Source of the DNA: Nonomuraea zeae
GTDB taxonomy: Bacteria; Actinomycetota; Actinomycetes; Streptosporangiales; Streptosporangiaceae
Assembly (NCBI RefSeq): GCF_005889725.1
Contig: NZ_VCKX01000055.1
Location: 1 to 51,399, forward strand
Length of the DNA stretch: 51,399 nt
Direction: 5' to 3'
In this document: positions 23,177 through 34,940 of the stretch, in pieces
How the letters are laid out: every line of letters begins with the position of its first letter
Position numbering within the stretch: position 1 is the stretch's first letter
The notes under the pieces: model-generated
What the model was told of the DNA's origin: nothing
Databases searched by the model: none
What the model saw: the letters and a program-made list of their open reading frames with translations, nothing else
Made by a program: the position numbers and the translations under genes

Positions 23177-25795
23177 ATGATTGACCAGGGGCTCGAACGT
23201 CGTAGCGCCGCCGTAGAGATGCCGGACGAGTTGCGCCACGACGTGCGCCTGCTCGGCAAGCTGCTCGGGCAGGTGCTCGCCGAGCAGGGCGGTGAAGACC
23301 TGCTGGCAGACGTCGAACGGCTGCGCAAGGCCGTCATCGCAGCGCGCAGGGGTGAGATCTCGGCTGACGAGATCACCGCCATGGTCTCCGAGTGGGAGAT
23401 CGAACGCCTGGTGGAGATCGCCCGCGCGTTCACATGCTATTTCCACCTGGCGAACTTGGCCGAGGAGCACTACCGCATCCGCACGCTCAGGGAGCGGGAC
23501 GCAGGGGGGTGGGTCCAGCGGGAGTCGCTGGCCCAGGCCGTACACGATCTCGGGCACGACCGTGTCACCGAGCTGCTGGCGGGCCTGGAGCTGCACCCCG
23601 TGCTCACCGCGCACCCCACGGAGGCGCGCAGGAGGGCGGTGGTCACCGCCATCCAGCGGATCAGCGGCCAGCTCACCGAATACAACACGCCCGGCCGCGG
23701 CGCCTCCGAGCGCGCGGAAAGCAAGCGGCGCCTGCTGGAGGAGATCGACCTGCTGTGGCGCACCGCCCAGCTCCGCTCCACCAAGCTCGACCCGCTCGAC
23801 GAGGTCCGCACGGCCATGGCCGCGTTCGACGAGACGCTGTTCCGCATGGTGCCGCAGGTCTACCGCGCGCTCGACGCGGCGCTCGACGACCGCACCGGCA
23901 CCCGGCCGCCGCAGGCCAGGCCCTTCATCCGGTACGGCAGCTGGATCGGCGGCGACCGTGACGGCAACCCGAACGTCACCTCCAAGGTCACCCGCGAGAC
24001 CATCCAGATCCAGTCCGAGCACGTGCTGACCGCGCTGGAGACCGCCTGCACGCGCATCGCCCGCACGCTGACCGCCTCGGCCCAGTTCGCCCCCAGCTCG
24101 GCCGCGCTGAAGTCGGCGCTGGCCGCGGCCGTGGACGCCAATCCCGAGGTGGTCTCCGAGCTGGCCACCCGCTCGCCACGCGAGCCGCACCGGCAGTGGC
24201 TGCTGTTCGTGGCCGCGCGCATCGCCGCCACCCGCCGCCGTGACCTCGACCTGGCCTACCGCTCGCCCGCCGAGCTGCTCGCCGACCTGAGCGTGGCGCA
24301 GGAGTCGCTGGCCGCCTCCTCGCCGCGGCAGGCGTACGGCGAGCTGCAGCACCTCATGTGGCAGGTGGAGACGTTCGGCTTCCACCTGGCCGAGCTGGAG
24401 GTGCGCCAGCACTCCCAAGTGCACGCGGCCGCGCTGGAGGAGCTGCGGGCCGGCGGCGAGCTGTCCGAGCGCACCGAGGAGGTCCTGGCCACGATCCGGG
24501 TGATCGCCTGGATCCAGGAGCGGTTCGGCGTGACGGCCTGCTCCCGCTACGTGGTCTCCTTCACCCGCTCGGCCGACGACATCGCGGCCGTCTACGAGCT
24601 GGCCGACTTCGCGCTCGGCGAGCGCGCGCCCGTGCTCGACGTGGTGCCGCTGTTCGAGTCGGGCCAGGACCTGGCCAACTCGCCGGACGTGCTGTCGGGC
24701 ATGCTGGAGATCCCGCAGATGAGCCGGCGCCTGGCCGACACCGGCCGGCGCATGGAGATCATGCTCGGCTACTCCGACTCGGCCAAGGAGCTCGGCCCCG
24801 CCGCCGCCACGCTGCGGCTCTACGAGGCGCAGGAGGAGCTGACCGCCTGGGCCGCGAAGCACGACGTGAAGCTGCGCATGTTCCACGGCCGCGGCGGCGC
24901 GCTCGGCCGCGGCGGCGGCCCGGCCAACCGCGCGGTGCTGGCCCAGGCCCCCGGCTCGGTCGCCGGCCGGTTCAAGGTCACCGAGCAGGGCGAGGTCATC
25001 TTCGCCCGCTACGGCCACATCGCCATCGCCCGCCGCCACCTGGAGCAGGTGGCCAACGCCGTGCTGCTGGCCTCCTCGCCCACGGTCGGCTCCCGCACTG
25101 CGGCCGCCGCCGAGCGCTTCCGCGGCCTGGCCGGGCAGGTGGCCACGGCCTCCGAGCAGGCCTACCGGGCGCTGACCGAGGCGCCGGGCTTCCCCGAGTG
25201 GTTCGGTCTGGTCAGCCCGCTGGAGGAGATCGGCACGCTGCGCCTCGGCTCGCGTCCCGCGCGCCGCGGTCTGGGCGCGCCGCGCTCGCTCGACGACCTG
25301 CGGGCCATCCCGTGGGTGTTCGCCTGGGCGCAGACGCGGGTCAACCTCCCCGGCTGGTACGGCCTGGGCACCGGCCTGGCCTCGGTCGGCTCCCTGGACG
25401 AGCTGCGGGCGGCGTACGCGGAGTGGCCGCTGTTCAACGTGATGCTGGACAACGCCGAGATGTCGCTGGCCAAGACCGACCGCTCGATCGCCGAGAGCTA
25501 CCTGGCTCTGGGCGGCAGGGAGGACTTCGCCCGGCAGGTGCTGGAGGAGTACGACCGGACCCGCGAGCTGGTGCTGCGGGTCACGGGCCACACCCGGCTG
25601 CTGGAGAACCGCAAGGTGCTCTCGCGGGCCGTCCAGCTCCGCGACCCGTACGTGGACGCGCTGTCGCACCTCCAGCTCAGGGCCCTGCGCTCGCTGCGCA
25701 CCGGCAACCCGTCCGAGCAGGAGCGCGAGCGGCTGTCCACGCTCCTGCTGCTGTCGGTCAACGGGGTGGCAGCGGGCCTGCAGAACACCGGCTGA
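23177..25795 (+). CDS. ppc: Phosphoenolpyruvate carboxylase
   Basis: 872 residues. His146 in LTAHPTEARRR is the first catalytic histidine. The second signature MFHGRGGALGRGGGP (about 572-586) with the essential basic residues is present, and the protein ends in the conserved AAGLQNTG. It carboxylates phosphoenolpyruvate to oxaloacetate to refill the TCA cycle. ATG 23177 is used; TATCGT 6 bases upstream suggests a leaderless mRNA, and no good Shine-Dalgarno is present. A later ATG at 23219 would also keep all conserved parts. Confidence 0.95.
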   Translation: MIDQGLERRSAAVEMPDELRHDVRLLGKLLGQVLAEQGGEDLLADVERLRKAVIAARRGEISADEITAMVSEWEIERLVEIARAFTCYFHLANLAEEHYRIRTLRERDAGGWVQRESLAQAVHDLGHDRVTELLAGLELHPVLTAHPTEARRRAVVTAIQRISGQLTEYNTPGRGASERAESKRRLLEEIDLLWRTAQLRSTKLDPLDEVRTAMAAFDETLFRMVPQVYRALDAALDDRTGTRPPQARPFIRYGSWIGGDRDGNPNVTSKVTRETIQIQSEHVLTALETACTRIARTLTASAQFAPSSAALKSALAAAVDANPEVVSELATRSPREPHRQWLLFVAARIAATRRRDLDLAYRSPAELLADLSVAQESLAASSPRQAYGELQHLMWQVETFGFHLAELEVRQHSQVHAAALEELRAGGELSERTEEVLATIRVIAWIQERFGVTACSRYVVSFTRSADDIAAVYELADFALGERAPVLDVVPLFESGQDLANSPDVLSGMLEIPQMSRRLADTGRRMEIMLGYSDSAKELGPAAATLRLYEAQEELTAWAAKHDVKLRMFHGRGGALGRGGGPANRAVLAQAPGSVAGRFKVTEQGEVIFARYGHIAIARRHLEQVANAVLLASSPTVGSRTAAAAERFRGLAGQVATASEQAYRALTEAPGFPEWFGLVSPLEEIGTLRLGSRPARRGLGAPRSLDDLRAIPWVFAWAQTRVNLPGWYGLGTGLASVGSLDELRAAYAEWPLFNVMLDNAEMSLAKTDRSIAESYLALGGREDFARQVLEEYDRTRELVLRVTGHTRLLENRKVLSRAVQLRDPYVDALSHLQLRALRSLRTGNPSEQERERLSTLLLLSVNGVAAGLQNTG

Positions 25796-25831
25796 CCGGC
25801 AGAACACCGGCAGCCCCCCGGCCGGTGAGCG

Positions 25832-27079
25832 TCACAGGCTGTTCAGGTCGACGGCGGCGGCCATCGCGTCCAGGCCCGCGTCGTTCGGGTGCAGGCCGTC
25901 GCCCGGCCGGCCGTCACGCACGTCGTACTCGGGCCGAAGCCGGTCCGGGTCGGCCGGGTCGGCCACGGCGTGCTCGAAGTCCACGACCGCGTCGTACTCG
26001 CCGCTCGTCCGGATCCAGGCGTTGACCGCGTCGCGCACCTGCTCGCGGTCGCCCACGTCGAAGTACGAGCCCTTGAACGGCACGATCGTCCCGCCGATGA
26101 TCCGGATGCCGGCGGCATGGGCGGCCCTGATCAGCGCCCGGTGGCCGTCGATGATCTGCGCGGCGCTCACCTCGGGGTTCGGCGACGTGCACTCGCCCGG
26201 GATGAGCGAGTAGCCGATGTCGTTGATCCCCTCCATGACGATCACCGACCGCACGCCCGGCCGGTCGAGCACGTCCCGCCGGAACCGCGCGGAGGCCCGC
26301 TCGCCGAAGCAGGGGGAGCCGTTGAGCAGCCGGTTGCCGGAGATGCCGGAGTTGACCACGCCCAGCCGCCGGCCCGTGGCGGCCAGACGCTCGGCGAGCT
26401 GATCGGGATAGCGGTTGGCGGCGTCCTGGGTGGAGCCGGTGCCGTCGGTGATGGAGTCGCCGAAGGCCACCACCGAGCGGGCCGGGCCCAGGACGTCCAC
26501 GCCGGTCAGGTAGTACCAGGAGGCCGTGGTGCCGGTGAAGGCCGTGCCACGCGGGTCGAAGCGGCGGTCGCCGCCGGCGCGGTAGGACGTGGCCGAGGCG
26601 ATGTCGTGATAGGTCGCCGGGCCGGTCGGGGCGGCGAAGTAGAGGGTCACGGCCAGCCGGTCGAGCGCGGTGGCGGGCAGCGGGACGGGGTCGCTGACGG
26701 TCTCCGCGCCGGCCGGGATCACGGTGGCCGCCGCGTGCCCGAAGGTGACCGGCCGCAGGGTGCCCGGGCGCAGCGCGGCGCCGGCGCCGGCCCTGGCCAG
26801 GCTCGCGCCGTGCACCTTGAGCGGGGTGGCGCCGTACGCGTTGGACAGCCGGATCCGTACGGCGGCGCCGCCCGTGCTGAGCCGGACGACCTGGCGGACG
26901 GACTGGGCGGCGAAGCCGGCCTGCGACCAGTTGGGGGCGAACACGCCGGCCGCCGGCTGCTGCGGAGCCGCGCCCCACGAGCCCGACCACCGGCCGGTGC
27001 CCGCGGACGCGGGCAGGCCGGGGACCGACAGGGCGGCGGCCGTCACCGCGGCCGCCATGGCGATCAGGAGTTTTCGCAT
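25832..27079 (-). CDS. Secreted SGNH/GDSL-family hydrolase
   Basis: 415 residues. Signal peptide 1-26 (cleavage after ASA). A beta-rich N-terminal domain (about 30-195) precedes the SGNH domain. The nucleophile is Ser209 in VVAFGDSITDG, block III is VVNSGISGNRLL and EGINDIGYSL, and the Asp394-x-x-His397 pair is in GDGLHPND. Such enzymes are esterases or lipases acting on extracellular acyl or sugar esters. It faces ppc end to end. AGAG is about 4-8 bases before the ATG. Confidence 0.93.
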   Translation of the reverse strand: MRKLLIAMAAAVTAAALSVPGLPASAGTGRWSGSWGAAPQQPAAGVFAPNWSQAGFAAQSVRQVVRLSTGGAAVRIRLSNAYGATPLKVHGASLARAGAGAALRPGTLRPVTFGHAAATVIPAGAETVSDPVPLPATALDRLAVTLYFAAPTGPATYHDIASATSYRAGGDRRFDPRGTAFTGTTASWYYLTGVDVLGPARSVVAFGDSITDGTGSTQDAANRYPDQLAERLAATGRRLGVVNSGISGNRLLNGSPCFGERASARFRRDVLDRPGVRSVIVMEGINDIGYSLIPGECTSPNPEVSAAQIIDGHRALIRAAHAAGIRIIGGTIVPFKGSYFDVGDREQVRDAVNAWIRTSGEYDAVVDFEHAVADPADPDRLRPEYDVRDGRPGDGLHPNDAGLDAMAAAVDLNSL

Positions 27080-27149
27080 CGCTCTCTCCGCTCTTGTCGG
27101 GATACGCGCACGACGGTAGGAGCGAAAGCGGCAAAGTTCGTTCCTCGAT

Positions 27150-27193
27150 GCTCGAAGGGGGCGTGGCCGATGTCGGCCACGCCCCCTTCGAGC
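27150..27193. terminator. Strong hairpin terminator after the epoxide hydrolase gene
   Basis: A perfect 19-base stem (27150-27168 with 27175-27193, GCTCGAAGGGGGCGTGGCC and its complement) closes a six-base loop, starting 5 bases past the stop at 27199 on the minus strand. Also 70 bases upstream of the SGNH start, which it insulates. Confidence 0.85.
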
Positions 27194-27198
27194 GGGAT

Positions 27199-28278
27199 TC
27201 AGCGGAGGCTGTCGAAGAAGGCGCGGATGTCGGAGGTGAGCGCCTCGGTGGCGGTGTGGGCGGTGTAGTGGCCGCGGGCCGGGGCCGCCAGCGTCTTCCA
27301 GGAGACGATGCCGGTGTGGTCGCGGTCGGCGAAGCGGCGGATCGACTTGAAGTCACCCTCGCCCATGGCCAGCGCGGTCGGCACGGTGGTGGGCTCCTTG
27401 GGCTGCTCGGCGCGGGCGTTCTCCCAGTAGAGGCGCAGCGCGGAGCCCGCGGTGCCGGTGAACCAGTAGATCGCGGCGTGGGTGAGCACGAAGTCGTCGT
27501 CGAGGTCCTCGTCCAGGAGCTGCGCCAGCCAGCCCACCAGCCCGGCGGGGGAGTCGGCGAGCGCGTGGGCGAGGGTCTGCGGCTGCTGCGACTGCAGCAC
27601 GTTGAACGCGCCCTTCTCCTTCCAGAACCAGTCGAGCACGGCCAGCCCCGCCCGCTCCTCCTCGCTCAGCTCGGCGAACTCGGCCGGGTCGCCCGACGGG
27701 AAGGAGAACAGCTGCGTGACGTGCACGCCCACGACGCGATCAGGCGCGATCCTGCCGATCTCCGGCGAGATCATCGAGCCGGCGTCGTTGCCGACCGCGC
27801 CGTAGCGCTCGTAGCCGAGCCGGCTCATCAGCTCGTCCCAGGCCCGGGCGATGCGTAGGTTGTTCCAGCCCAGCTCCTTGGTCGGGCCGGAGAAGCCGTA
27901 GCCGGGCAGCGAGGGGATGACCAGGTGGAAGTGGCTCGACAGGGGCTCGATGGCGTCGAGGTATTCGGCGATCGAGCCGGGCCAGCCGTGGGTGAGGATG
28001 AGCGGCAGGGCGTCGGGGTTGTCGGAGCGTACGTGGATGAAGTGGATGTTCTGCCCGTCGATCTCGGTGGTGAACTGCGGGTACGCGTTGAGCCTGGCCT
28101 CCTGCGCCCGCCAGTCGAACCCGTCGCGCCAGCGGGTGACCAGCCGCCGGACCCGCTCGACGGCCACGCCCTGGTCGGCGCCGTCGATCTCGTCGGTGAA
28201 GCGGGTCATCGCGAGGCGGGTCTGGAGGTCGTCGAGGTCGGCCTGGGAGATCTCGACGCGGAAGGGGGTGATGCTCAT
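27199..28278 (-). CDS. Epoxide hydrolase (EHN-type alpha/beta hydrolase)
   Basis: 359 residues. The N-terminal EHN domain (ITPFRVEISQADLDDLQTRL) precedes the alpha/beta hydrolase core. LTHGWPGS (about 96-102) gives the oxyanion hole, Asp165 in GNDAGS is the nucleophile and His337 in ARGHYTAH the general base; Tyr in IYWFTGT could be a ring-opening tyrosine. It hydrolyses epoxides to diols in the cytosol. Upstream an inverted repeat (28313-28338) suggests an induced gene. GAGAGGATC lies close before the ATG. Confidence 0.93.
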   Translation of the reverse strand: MSITPFRVEISQADLDDLQTRLAMTRFTDEIDGADQGVAVERVRRLVTRWRDGFDWRAQEARLNAYPQFTTEIDGQNIHFIHVRSDNPDALPLILTHGWPGSIAEYLDAIEPLSSHFHLVIPSLPGYGFSGPTKELGWNNLRIARAWDELMSRLGYERYGAVGNDAGSMISPEIGRIAPDRVVGVHVTQLFSFPSGDPAEFAELSEEERAGLAVLDWFWKEKGAFNVLQSQQPQTLAHALADSPAGLVGWLAQLLDEDLDDDFVLTHAAIYWFTGTAGSALRLYWENARAEQPKEPTTVPTALAMGEGDFKSIRRFADRDHTGIVSWKTLAAPARGHYTAHTATEALTSDIRAFFDSLR

Positions 28279-28312
28279 GGCTGATCCTCTCGAAGAAACG
28301 TGCGGAACGGCT

Positions 28313-28338
28313 CGTTCTGTTCCAACTCTAACAGAACG
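28313..28338. promoter_or_regulatory. Inverted repeat operator upstream of the epoxide hydrolase
   Basis: CGTTCTGTT (28313-28321) and AACAGAACG (28330-28338) are perfect complements around eight bases. TAGAGT, a possible -10, lies in the centre on the minus strand. A TetR-like repressor is a reasonable guess; none is encoded next to it. Confidence 0.55.
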
Positions 28339-28356
28339 GAATGCTTTATTCCACAG

Positions 28357-29192
28357 TTAGCCGAGAATTCGTTCCTGACCCGCGTACACGTTGCAGCGCT
28401 CACCACGCAGGAAGCCGACCAGCGTCATGCCGAACTCCCTGGCCAGCTCCACGGCCAGCGACGACGGCGCCGACACCGCGCACACGACCGCGATCCCGGC
28501 CGCCAGCGCCTTCTGCATGATCTCGTAGCTGGCCCGCCCGCTGACCATGAGCACGTGCTCGGCCAGCGGCAGCCGTTCGGTCAGCCCGGCCCACCCGACC
28601 AGCTTGTCCACCGCGTTGTGCCGGCCCACGTCCTCCCGCAGCGCAACGAGCATCCCGGTGGCGGAGAACAGCCCGGCGGCGTGCAGCCCGCCCGTCTTGC
28701 CGAACACCCCCTGCGCCTGGCGCAACGTGTCGGGCAGCCCGTACAGCAGGCCGGGGGTGAGCTCCAGCAGGCCCTTGGGGATGGGTACGCAGCGGTCGCG
28801 CAGCGCGTCGAGGCTGGCCGAGCCGCAGACGCCGCACGCGCTGGAGGTGAGGAAGTGGCGGTCCAGGGCGGGCAGGTCGGGGATGGGGCCGTGCAGGCGT
28901 ACCGTCACCGTGTTGTAGCGGGCCTCGGGCGGGAGGTCCTCGTCGGTGCAGTACGCGATGGCCGCGATCTCCTTCGGCCCGGCCAGCCCTTCTCCGTGCA
29001 GGAACCCGGCGGCCAGCTCGAAATCGTGCCCGGGCGTGCGCATGGTGATGGCCACGGTCCTGCGCGCGCCGTCGGGCGAGGTGAGGCGGATCTCCAGCGG
29101 CTCCTCGGTGGCCAGGTCGTCGCGCCGGTCCCTGGCGGTGGCCCCGGACAGCTCCCTGATCCTGGTACGGGTCGTGGGACCCGGCCGCGCCG

Positions 29193-29196
<4 letters not shown>
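28357..29196 (-). CDS. fdhD: Formate dehydrogenase accessory sulfurtransferase FdhD
   Basis: 279 residues. Cys121 and Cys124 in SSACGVCG are the sulfur-relay pair, Cys121 matching the E. coli number. REDVGRHNAVDKLVG is the conserved motif of the molybdenum-cofactor-binding region. It passes sulfur to the molybdenum cofactor of formate dehydrogenases. GTG 29196 overlaps the stop of the oxidoreductase gene by four bases, so the accessory protein is made with its likely client. Confidence 0.95.
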
Positions 29197-31397
<2,201 letters not shown>

Positions 31398-31456
31398 CCT
31401 TCCATCTTGCCCCCAGGCTGAGCGGCGAACAGCCGGTCATCAGCCAAGATGGGGGG
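31398..31456. promoter_or_regulatory. Divergent promoter region between the oxidoreductase and birA
   Basis: In 59 bases, CAAGAT occurs exactly 6 bases before each start codon, once per strand: before the ATG at 31397 (-) and the ATG at 31457 (+). Both genes therefore look leaderless with matching -10 elements. Confidence 0.45.
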
Positions 31457-32278
31457 ATGTCCAACTCGCGCTACTCCGACCTGGAGCGGCCGCCCCTTTC
31501 CGCGGCGGCACTCAACCGCGCCCTGGTCCATCCCGGCTCCCTGTGGACCAGGGTCACCGTCGTCGAGAGCACCGGCTCGACCAACGCCGATCTGGCCGAG
31601 GCCGCCAGGGAAGGCGCCGAGGAGGGGACGGTGCTGGTGGCCGAGGCGCAGCTCTCGGGCCGCGGCCGGCTCGGCCGCACCTGGTCGGCGCCGCCGCGCT
31701 CGGGCCTGACGTTCTCGATCCTCCTCAAACCGGACGTCCCGGTCACCGCCCTGGGCTGGCTCCCCCTCCTGTACGCCGTCGCCGCCGCCTCGGCCGTACG
31801 CCGGCTGGCGGAGGTGGACGTGCGCCTCAAATGGCCCAACGACCTGCTGATCGGCGAGCGCAAGCTGGCCGGCGTGCTGGCCGAGCGGACCGACGACGGC
31901 ATCGTCATCGGCATGGGGCTGAACGTGTCGCTGAGGAAGGAGGAGCTCCCCGTCGACACCGCCACGTCGCTGGGCATCGAAGAGGCGGCCTGCCTCGACC
32001 GCGATCCGCTGCTCAGAGCCGTGCTGCGGGAGGTCGAGAGCCACTACCGCGACTGGACGGCCGTGGCGGGCGACGCGGAGGCCGCCGGGCTGCACGCCGC
32101 CTACCTGATCTCCTGCGCCACGATCGGCCGGCAGGTCAGGGTGGAGCTGCCGGGCGGCCAGGCGCTGACCGGGAGGGCGACGGGCATCGACGGCTCCGGG
32201 CACCTCCAGGTGGAGTCCGGGGGCCGGCTGCACACCCTGAGCGCCGGTGACGTGGTGCACGTCCGCAGCGCGGAATGA
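31457..32278 (+). CDS. birA: Biotin--[acetyl-CoA-carboxylase] ligase
   Basis: 273 residues. GRGRLGR (68-74) is the biotinyl-AMP loop, KWPND (125-129) and RKLAGVL (about 135-141) are further active-site motifs, and a small SH3-like C-terminal domain spans about 225-270. There is no N-terminal helix-turn-helix, so it is a monofunctional ligase and not a repressor. It attaches biotin to carboxylase carrier domains, which the accD/accE complex at 18913-20723 needs. Confidence 0.95.
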   Translation: MSNSRYSDLERPPLSAAALNRALVHPGSLWTRVTVVESTGSTNADLAEAAREGAEEGTVLVAEAQLSGRGRLGRTWSAPPRSGLTFSILLKPDVPVTALGWLPLLYAVAAASAVRRLAEVDVRLKWPNDLLIGERKLAGVLAERTDDGIVIGMGLNVSLRKEELPVDTATSLGIEEAACLDRDPLLRAVLREVESHYRDWTAVAGDAEAAGLHAAYLISCATIGRQVRVELPGGQALTGRATGIDGSGHLQVESGGRLHTLSAGDVVHVRSAE

Positions 32279-32331
32279 CCCGTTCTGCCGTCGGCGTAGC
32301 AGGCGGGCGGCGATGATGGCACGATTTGCCC

Positions 32332-32847
32332 ATGACCCTTCCCGACCATCACCTGACGCAGGGTGAGCGGCGCGTCCGATCCTTCCACCCCCACTGGAAG
32401 CGGCTCGTCGTCCCCCTCCTCGCGCTGGTCCTCATCGCCGTGGCCTCAGGTGTGGCGATCTTCTTCGTCCCGGCCGAATGGGGTGACAACGCCACCTACG
32501 TCAGGCTCGGGATCGGCGTCATCGCGCTCATCCTGCTGACGATCTGGTCGTTCGTGCCCTACCTGCAGTGGAAGAACACCGGCTACGTGCTCACCACGCA
32601 CCGCTTCACGATCAGCACCGGCGTGCTCAACAAGTCGACCGACGAGATCCCGATCACGAAGGTCAACACCGTCAGCTCCGACCAGACCTTCCCCGAGCGC
32701 CTGCTCGGCTGCGGCACGCTGACCGTCGAGTCCGCCAGCGACCGGGGGGAGATCGTGCTGCGCGACATCCCGCGGATCCAGGAGGTCCGCACCGAGCTGT
32801 TCCGGCTCGTCGAGGACGCCTCCGACGGAGAGGTGGACGGTCGCTGA
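32332..32847 (+). CDS. Membrane protein with bacterial PH (bPH2/DUF304) domain
   Basis: 171 residues. Two membrane segments (about 25-48 and 60-83) are followed by a bPH2 domain (about 88-160) with the typical YVLTTHRFTISTGVLNKSTDEIPITKV. Function of the family is unclear; membrane association is certain from the sequence. ATG 32332 has CACGAT 6 bases before it and no Shine-Dalgarno. The cyclase gene starts 14 bases downstream. Confidence 0.88.
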   Translation: MTLPDHHLTQGERRVRSFHPHWKRLVVPLLALVLIAVASGVAIFFVPAEWGDNATYVRLGIGVIALILLTIWSFVPYLQWKNTGYVLTTHRFTISTGVLNKSTDEIPITKVNTVSSDQTFPERLLGCGTLTVESASDRGEIVLRDIPRIQEVRTELFRLVEDASDGEVDGR

Positions 32848-32861
32848 AGTAGCCTCCTCCC

Positions 32862-33839
32862 GTGGACGAACCTCAGCACGGCCGGCCGACCGCGGAGGAG
32901 ATCGAGCGCCTGCTCGTCGGCCAGGTGCCCCGCTACACCAAGGCGCAGGTCGCGGCCGGGGCGGGCGTGTCGCAGGAGCTGGCCGAGCGGATCTGGCGCG
33001 CGCTCGGCTTCGCCCAGCGCGCCGCCGACGCCGTGGCGTTCACCGACGCCGACGTCAAGGCCCTGAGCAGGGTACGCAGGATGCTTGACGGCGGCCTGAT
33101 GGACGAGCAGACGATCGTCCGCATGGCCCGCGCGCTCGGCCAGACCACGGCCAGGCTGGCGCAGTGGCAGGCCGACATCATGATGGGCGCCCTCCTGCCG
33201 CGCGAGCCGACGGAGGAGGACATGGCGCGGGTGCTCGACACGGCGCAGCGGCTGATACCCGACTTCGAGCACGTGCTGGGCCACGTCTGGCGGGCCCAGC
33301 TCGCCGCGGCCGGCACCCGGCTGCTGGCCATCGCCGACGTCAACGACGAGCTCGTGCCGACCCGCGTGTCGATGGCCGTGGGCTTCGCCGACCTGGTGTC
33401 GTTCACCCGGCGCGCCCGCGAGCTGGACGAGAAGGCGCTGGCGGGCCTGGTCGAGGGGTTCGAGTCGCGGGCCTCCGACGTGGTGGCCTCCCACGGCGCC
33501 CGGCTGGTCAAGACGCTGGGCGACGAGGTGCTGTTCACCGCGCCGACGCCGGCCCAGGCGGCGGCGATCGCCCTCGATCTGGTCGAGACGGGCGAGGAGC
33601 TGCGGATCGGCGTGGCCTACGGCCCGGTGGTGCCGCTCATGGGCGACGTCTTCGGCACCACCGTCAATCTGGCCGCCAGGCTCACCGCCATCGCCAGACC
33701 GGGCACGATCCTGGTGGACGCCGAGCTGGCCGAGGGGCTGGCGGGGCTCGACGGGTTCGAGCTGCACCGGATCAGACGGCGGCCCGCACGTGGCCTCGGC
33801 GTGGTCCAGCCTCATGTCTTGCGGAGATCATCCTCCTGA
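32862..33839 (+). CDS. Class III adenylate cyclase, Rv1264-like, with N-terminal regulatory domain
   Basis: 325 residues. The all-helical regulatory domain (about 10-150) is like that of the mycobacterial pH-sensing cyclase Rv1264. The catalytic domain (about 165-325) keeps the full set in the Rv1264 spacing: metal ligands Asp177 and Asp221, substrate-specifying Lys217 and Asp262, and transition-state Asn269 and Arg273. It should make cAMP, possibly more at low pH. GTG start with TAGCCT 6 bases before. Soluble, no membrane segments. Confidence 0.93.
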   Translation: MDEPQHGRPTAEEIERLLVGQVPRYTKAQVAAGAGVSQELAERIWRALGFAQRAADAVAFTDADVKALSRVRRMLDGGLMDEQTIVRMARALGQTTARLAQWQADIMMGALLPREPTEEDMARVLDTAQRLIPDFEHVLGHVWRAQLAAAGTRLLAIADVNDELVPTRVSMAVGFADLVSFTRRARELDEKALAGLVEGFESRASDVVASHGARLVKTLGDEVLFTAPTPAQAAAIALDLVETGEELRIGVAYGPVVPLMGDVFGTTVNLAARLTAIARPGTILVDAELAEGLAGLDGFELHRIRRRPARGLGVVQPHVLRRSSS

Positions 33840-33854
33840 CACAAGATGGCTGGC

Positions 33855-34940
33855 ATGCCGTACGAAGTGCAGGGCGTCATCGCCAGAGGCAAGGGCCAGG
33901 AAGTTTCGCTCGAAACGGTCATCGTGCCGGATCCGGGGCCAGGCGAGGCGGTGGTGAACGTGCAGGCCTGCGGGGTCTGCCACACCGACCTGCACTATCG
34001 TGAGGGCGGGATCAACGACGACTTCCCCTTCCTGCTCGGGCACGAGGCCGCGGGCGTGGTCGAGGCGGTCGGCGACGGCGTGACCGGCCTGGAGCCGGGC
34101 GACTTCGTGATCCTCAACTGGCGGGCCGTGTGCGGCCAGTGCCGCGCGTGCCTGCGCGGCCGTCCCTGGTACTGCTTCAACACCCACAACGCCGCCCAGA
34201 AGATGACGCTCGCCGACGGCACCGAGCTGTCGCCCGCGCTCGGCATCGGCGCGTTCCTGGAGAAGACGCTGGTCGCCGCCGGGCAGTGCACGAAGGTCTC
34301 CGCCGAGGCGCCCGCCCAGGTCGCGGGCCTGCTCGGCTGCGGCGTCATGGCCGGCATCGGCGCCGCCATCAACACCGGGGGAGTGACGCGCGGCGACAGC
34401 GTGGCCGTCATCGGCTGCGGCGGTGTCGGCGACGCGGCCATCCTCGGCGCGCAGCTCGCCGGCGCCGCCAAGATCATCGCGGTGGACGTGGACGACCGCA
34501 AGCTCGAATGGGCCCGCGGCTTCGGCGCCACCGACACCGTCAACTCGCGCGAGAGCGACCCCGTCGAGGCGATCCGCGACCTGACCGGCGGCTTCGGCGC
34601 CGACGTGGTCATCGAGGCGGTGGGCCGGCCGGAGACGTACAAGCAGGCCTTCTACGCCCGCGACCTGGCCGGCACGGTCGTCCTGGTCGGCGTGCCGACG
34701 CCGGAGATGACCCTGGAGCTGCCGCTGCTCGACGTGTTCGGGCGCGGCGGCGCGCTCAAGTCCTCCTGGTACGGCGACTGCCTGCCCTCGCGCGACTTCC
34801 CGATGCTGATCGACCTGTTCCTGCAGCACCGGCTGCCACTGGACAAGTTCGTCTCGGAGACGATCGGGCTCGACCAGGTCGAGGAGGCGTTCGCGAAGAT
34901 GCACCGCGGCGAGGTGCTGCGCTCGGTGGTGGTCTTCTGA
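33855..34940 (+). CDS. mscR: S-(hydroxymethyl)mycothiol dehydrogenase (zinc alcohol dehydrogenase)
   Basis: 361 residues. Cys42 in ACGVCHTDLHYREG and His63-Glu64 in LLGHEAAG bind catalytic zinc; the structural zinc site is CGQCRACLRGRPWYC. IGCGGVGDAAI is the NAD-binding loop. ALKSSWYGDCLPSRDFP is characteristic of the mycothiol/glutathione formaldehyde dehydrogenase branch. It oxidises the formaldehyde-mycothiol adduct to S-formylmycothiol. ATG 33855 is preferred (CAAGAT 7 bases before it); an in-frame ATG at 33846 would add three residues. One-base overlap with the next gene. Confidence 0.93.
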   Translation: MPYEVQGVIARGKGQEVSLETVIVPDPGPGEAVVNVQACGVCHTDLHYREGGINDDFPFLLGHEAAGVVEAVGDGVTGLEPGDFVILNWRAVCGQCRACLRGRPWYCFNTHNAAQKMTLADGTELSPALGIGAFLEKTLVAAGQCTKVSAEAPAQVAGLLGCGVMAGIGAAINTGGVTRGDSVAVIGCGGVGDAAILGAQLAGAAKIIAVDVDDRKLEWARGFGATDTVNSRESDPVEAIRDLTGGFGADVVIEAVGRPETYKQAFYARDLAGTVVLVGVPTPEMTLELPLLDVFGRGGALKSSWYGDCLPSRDFPMLIDLFLQHRLPLDKFVSETIGLDQVEEAFAKMHRGEVLRSVVVF

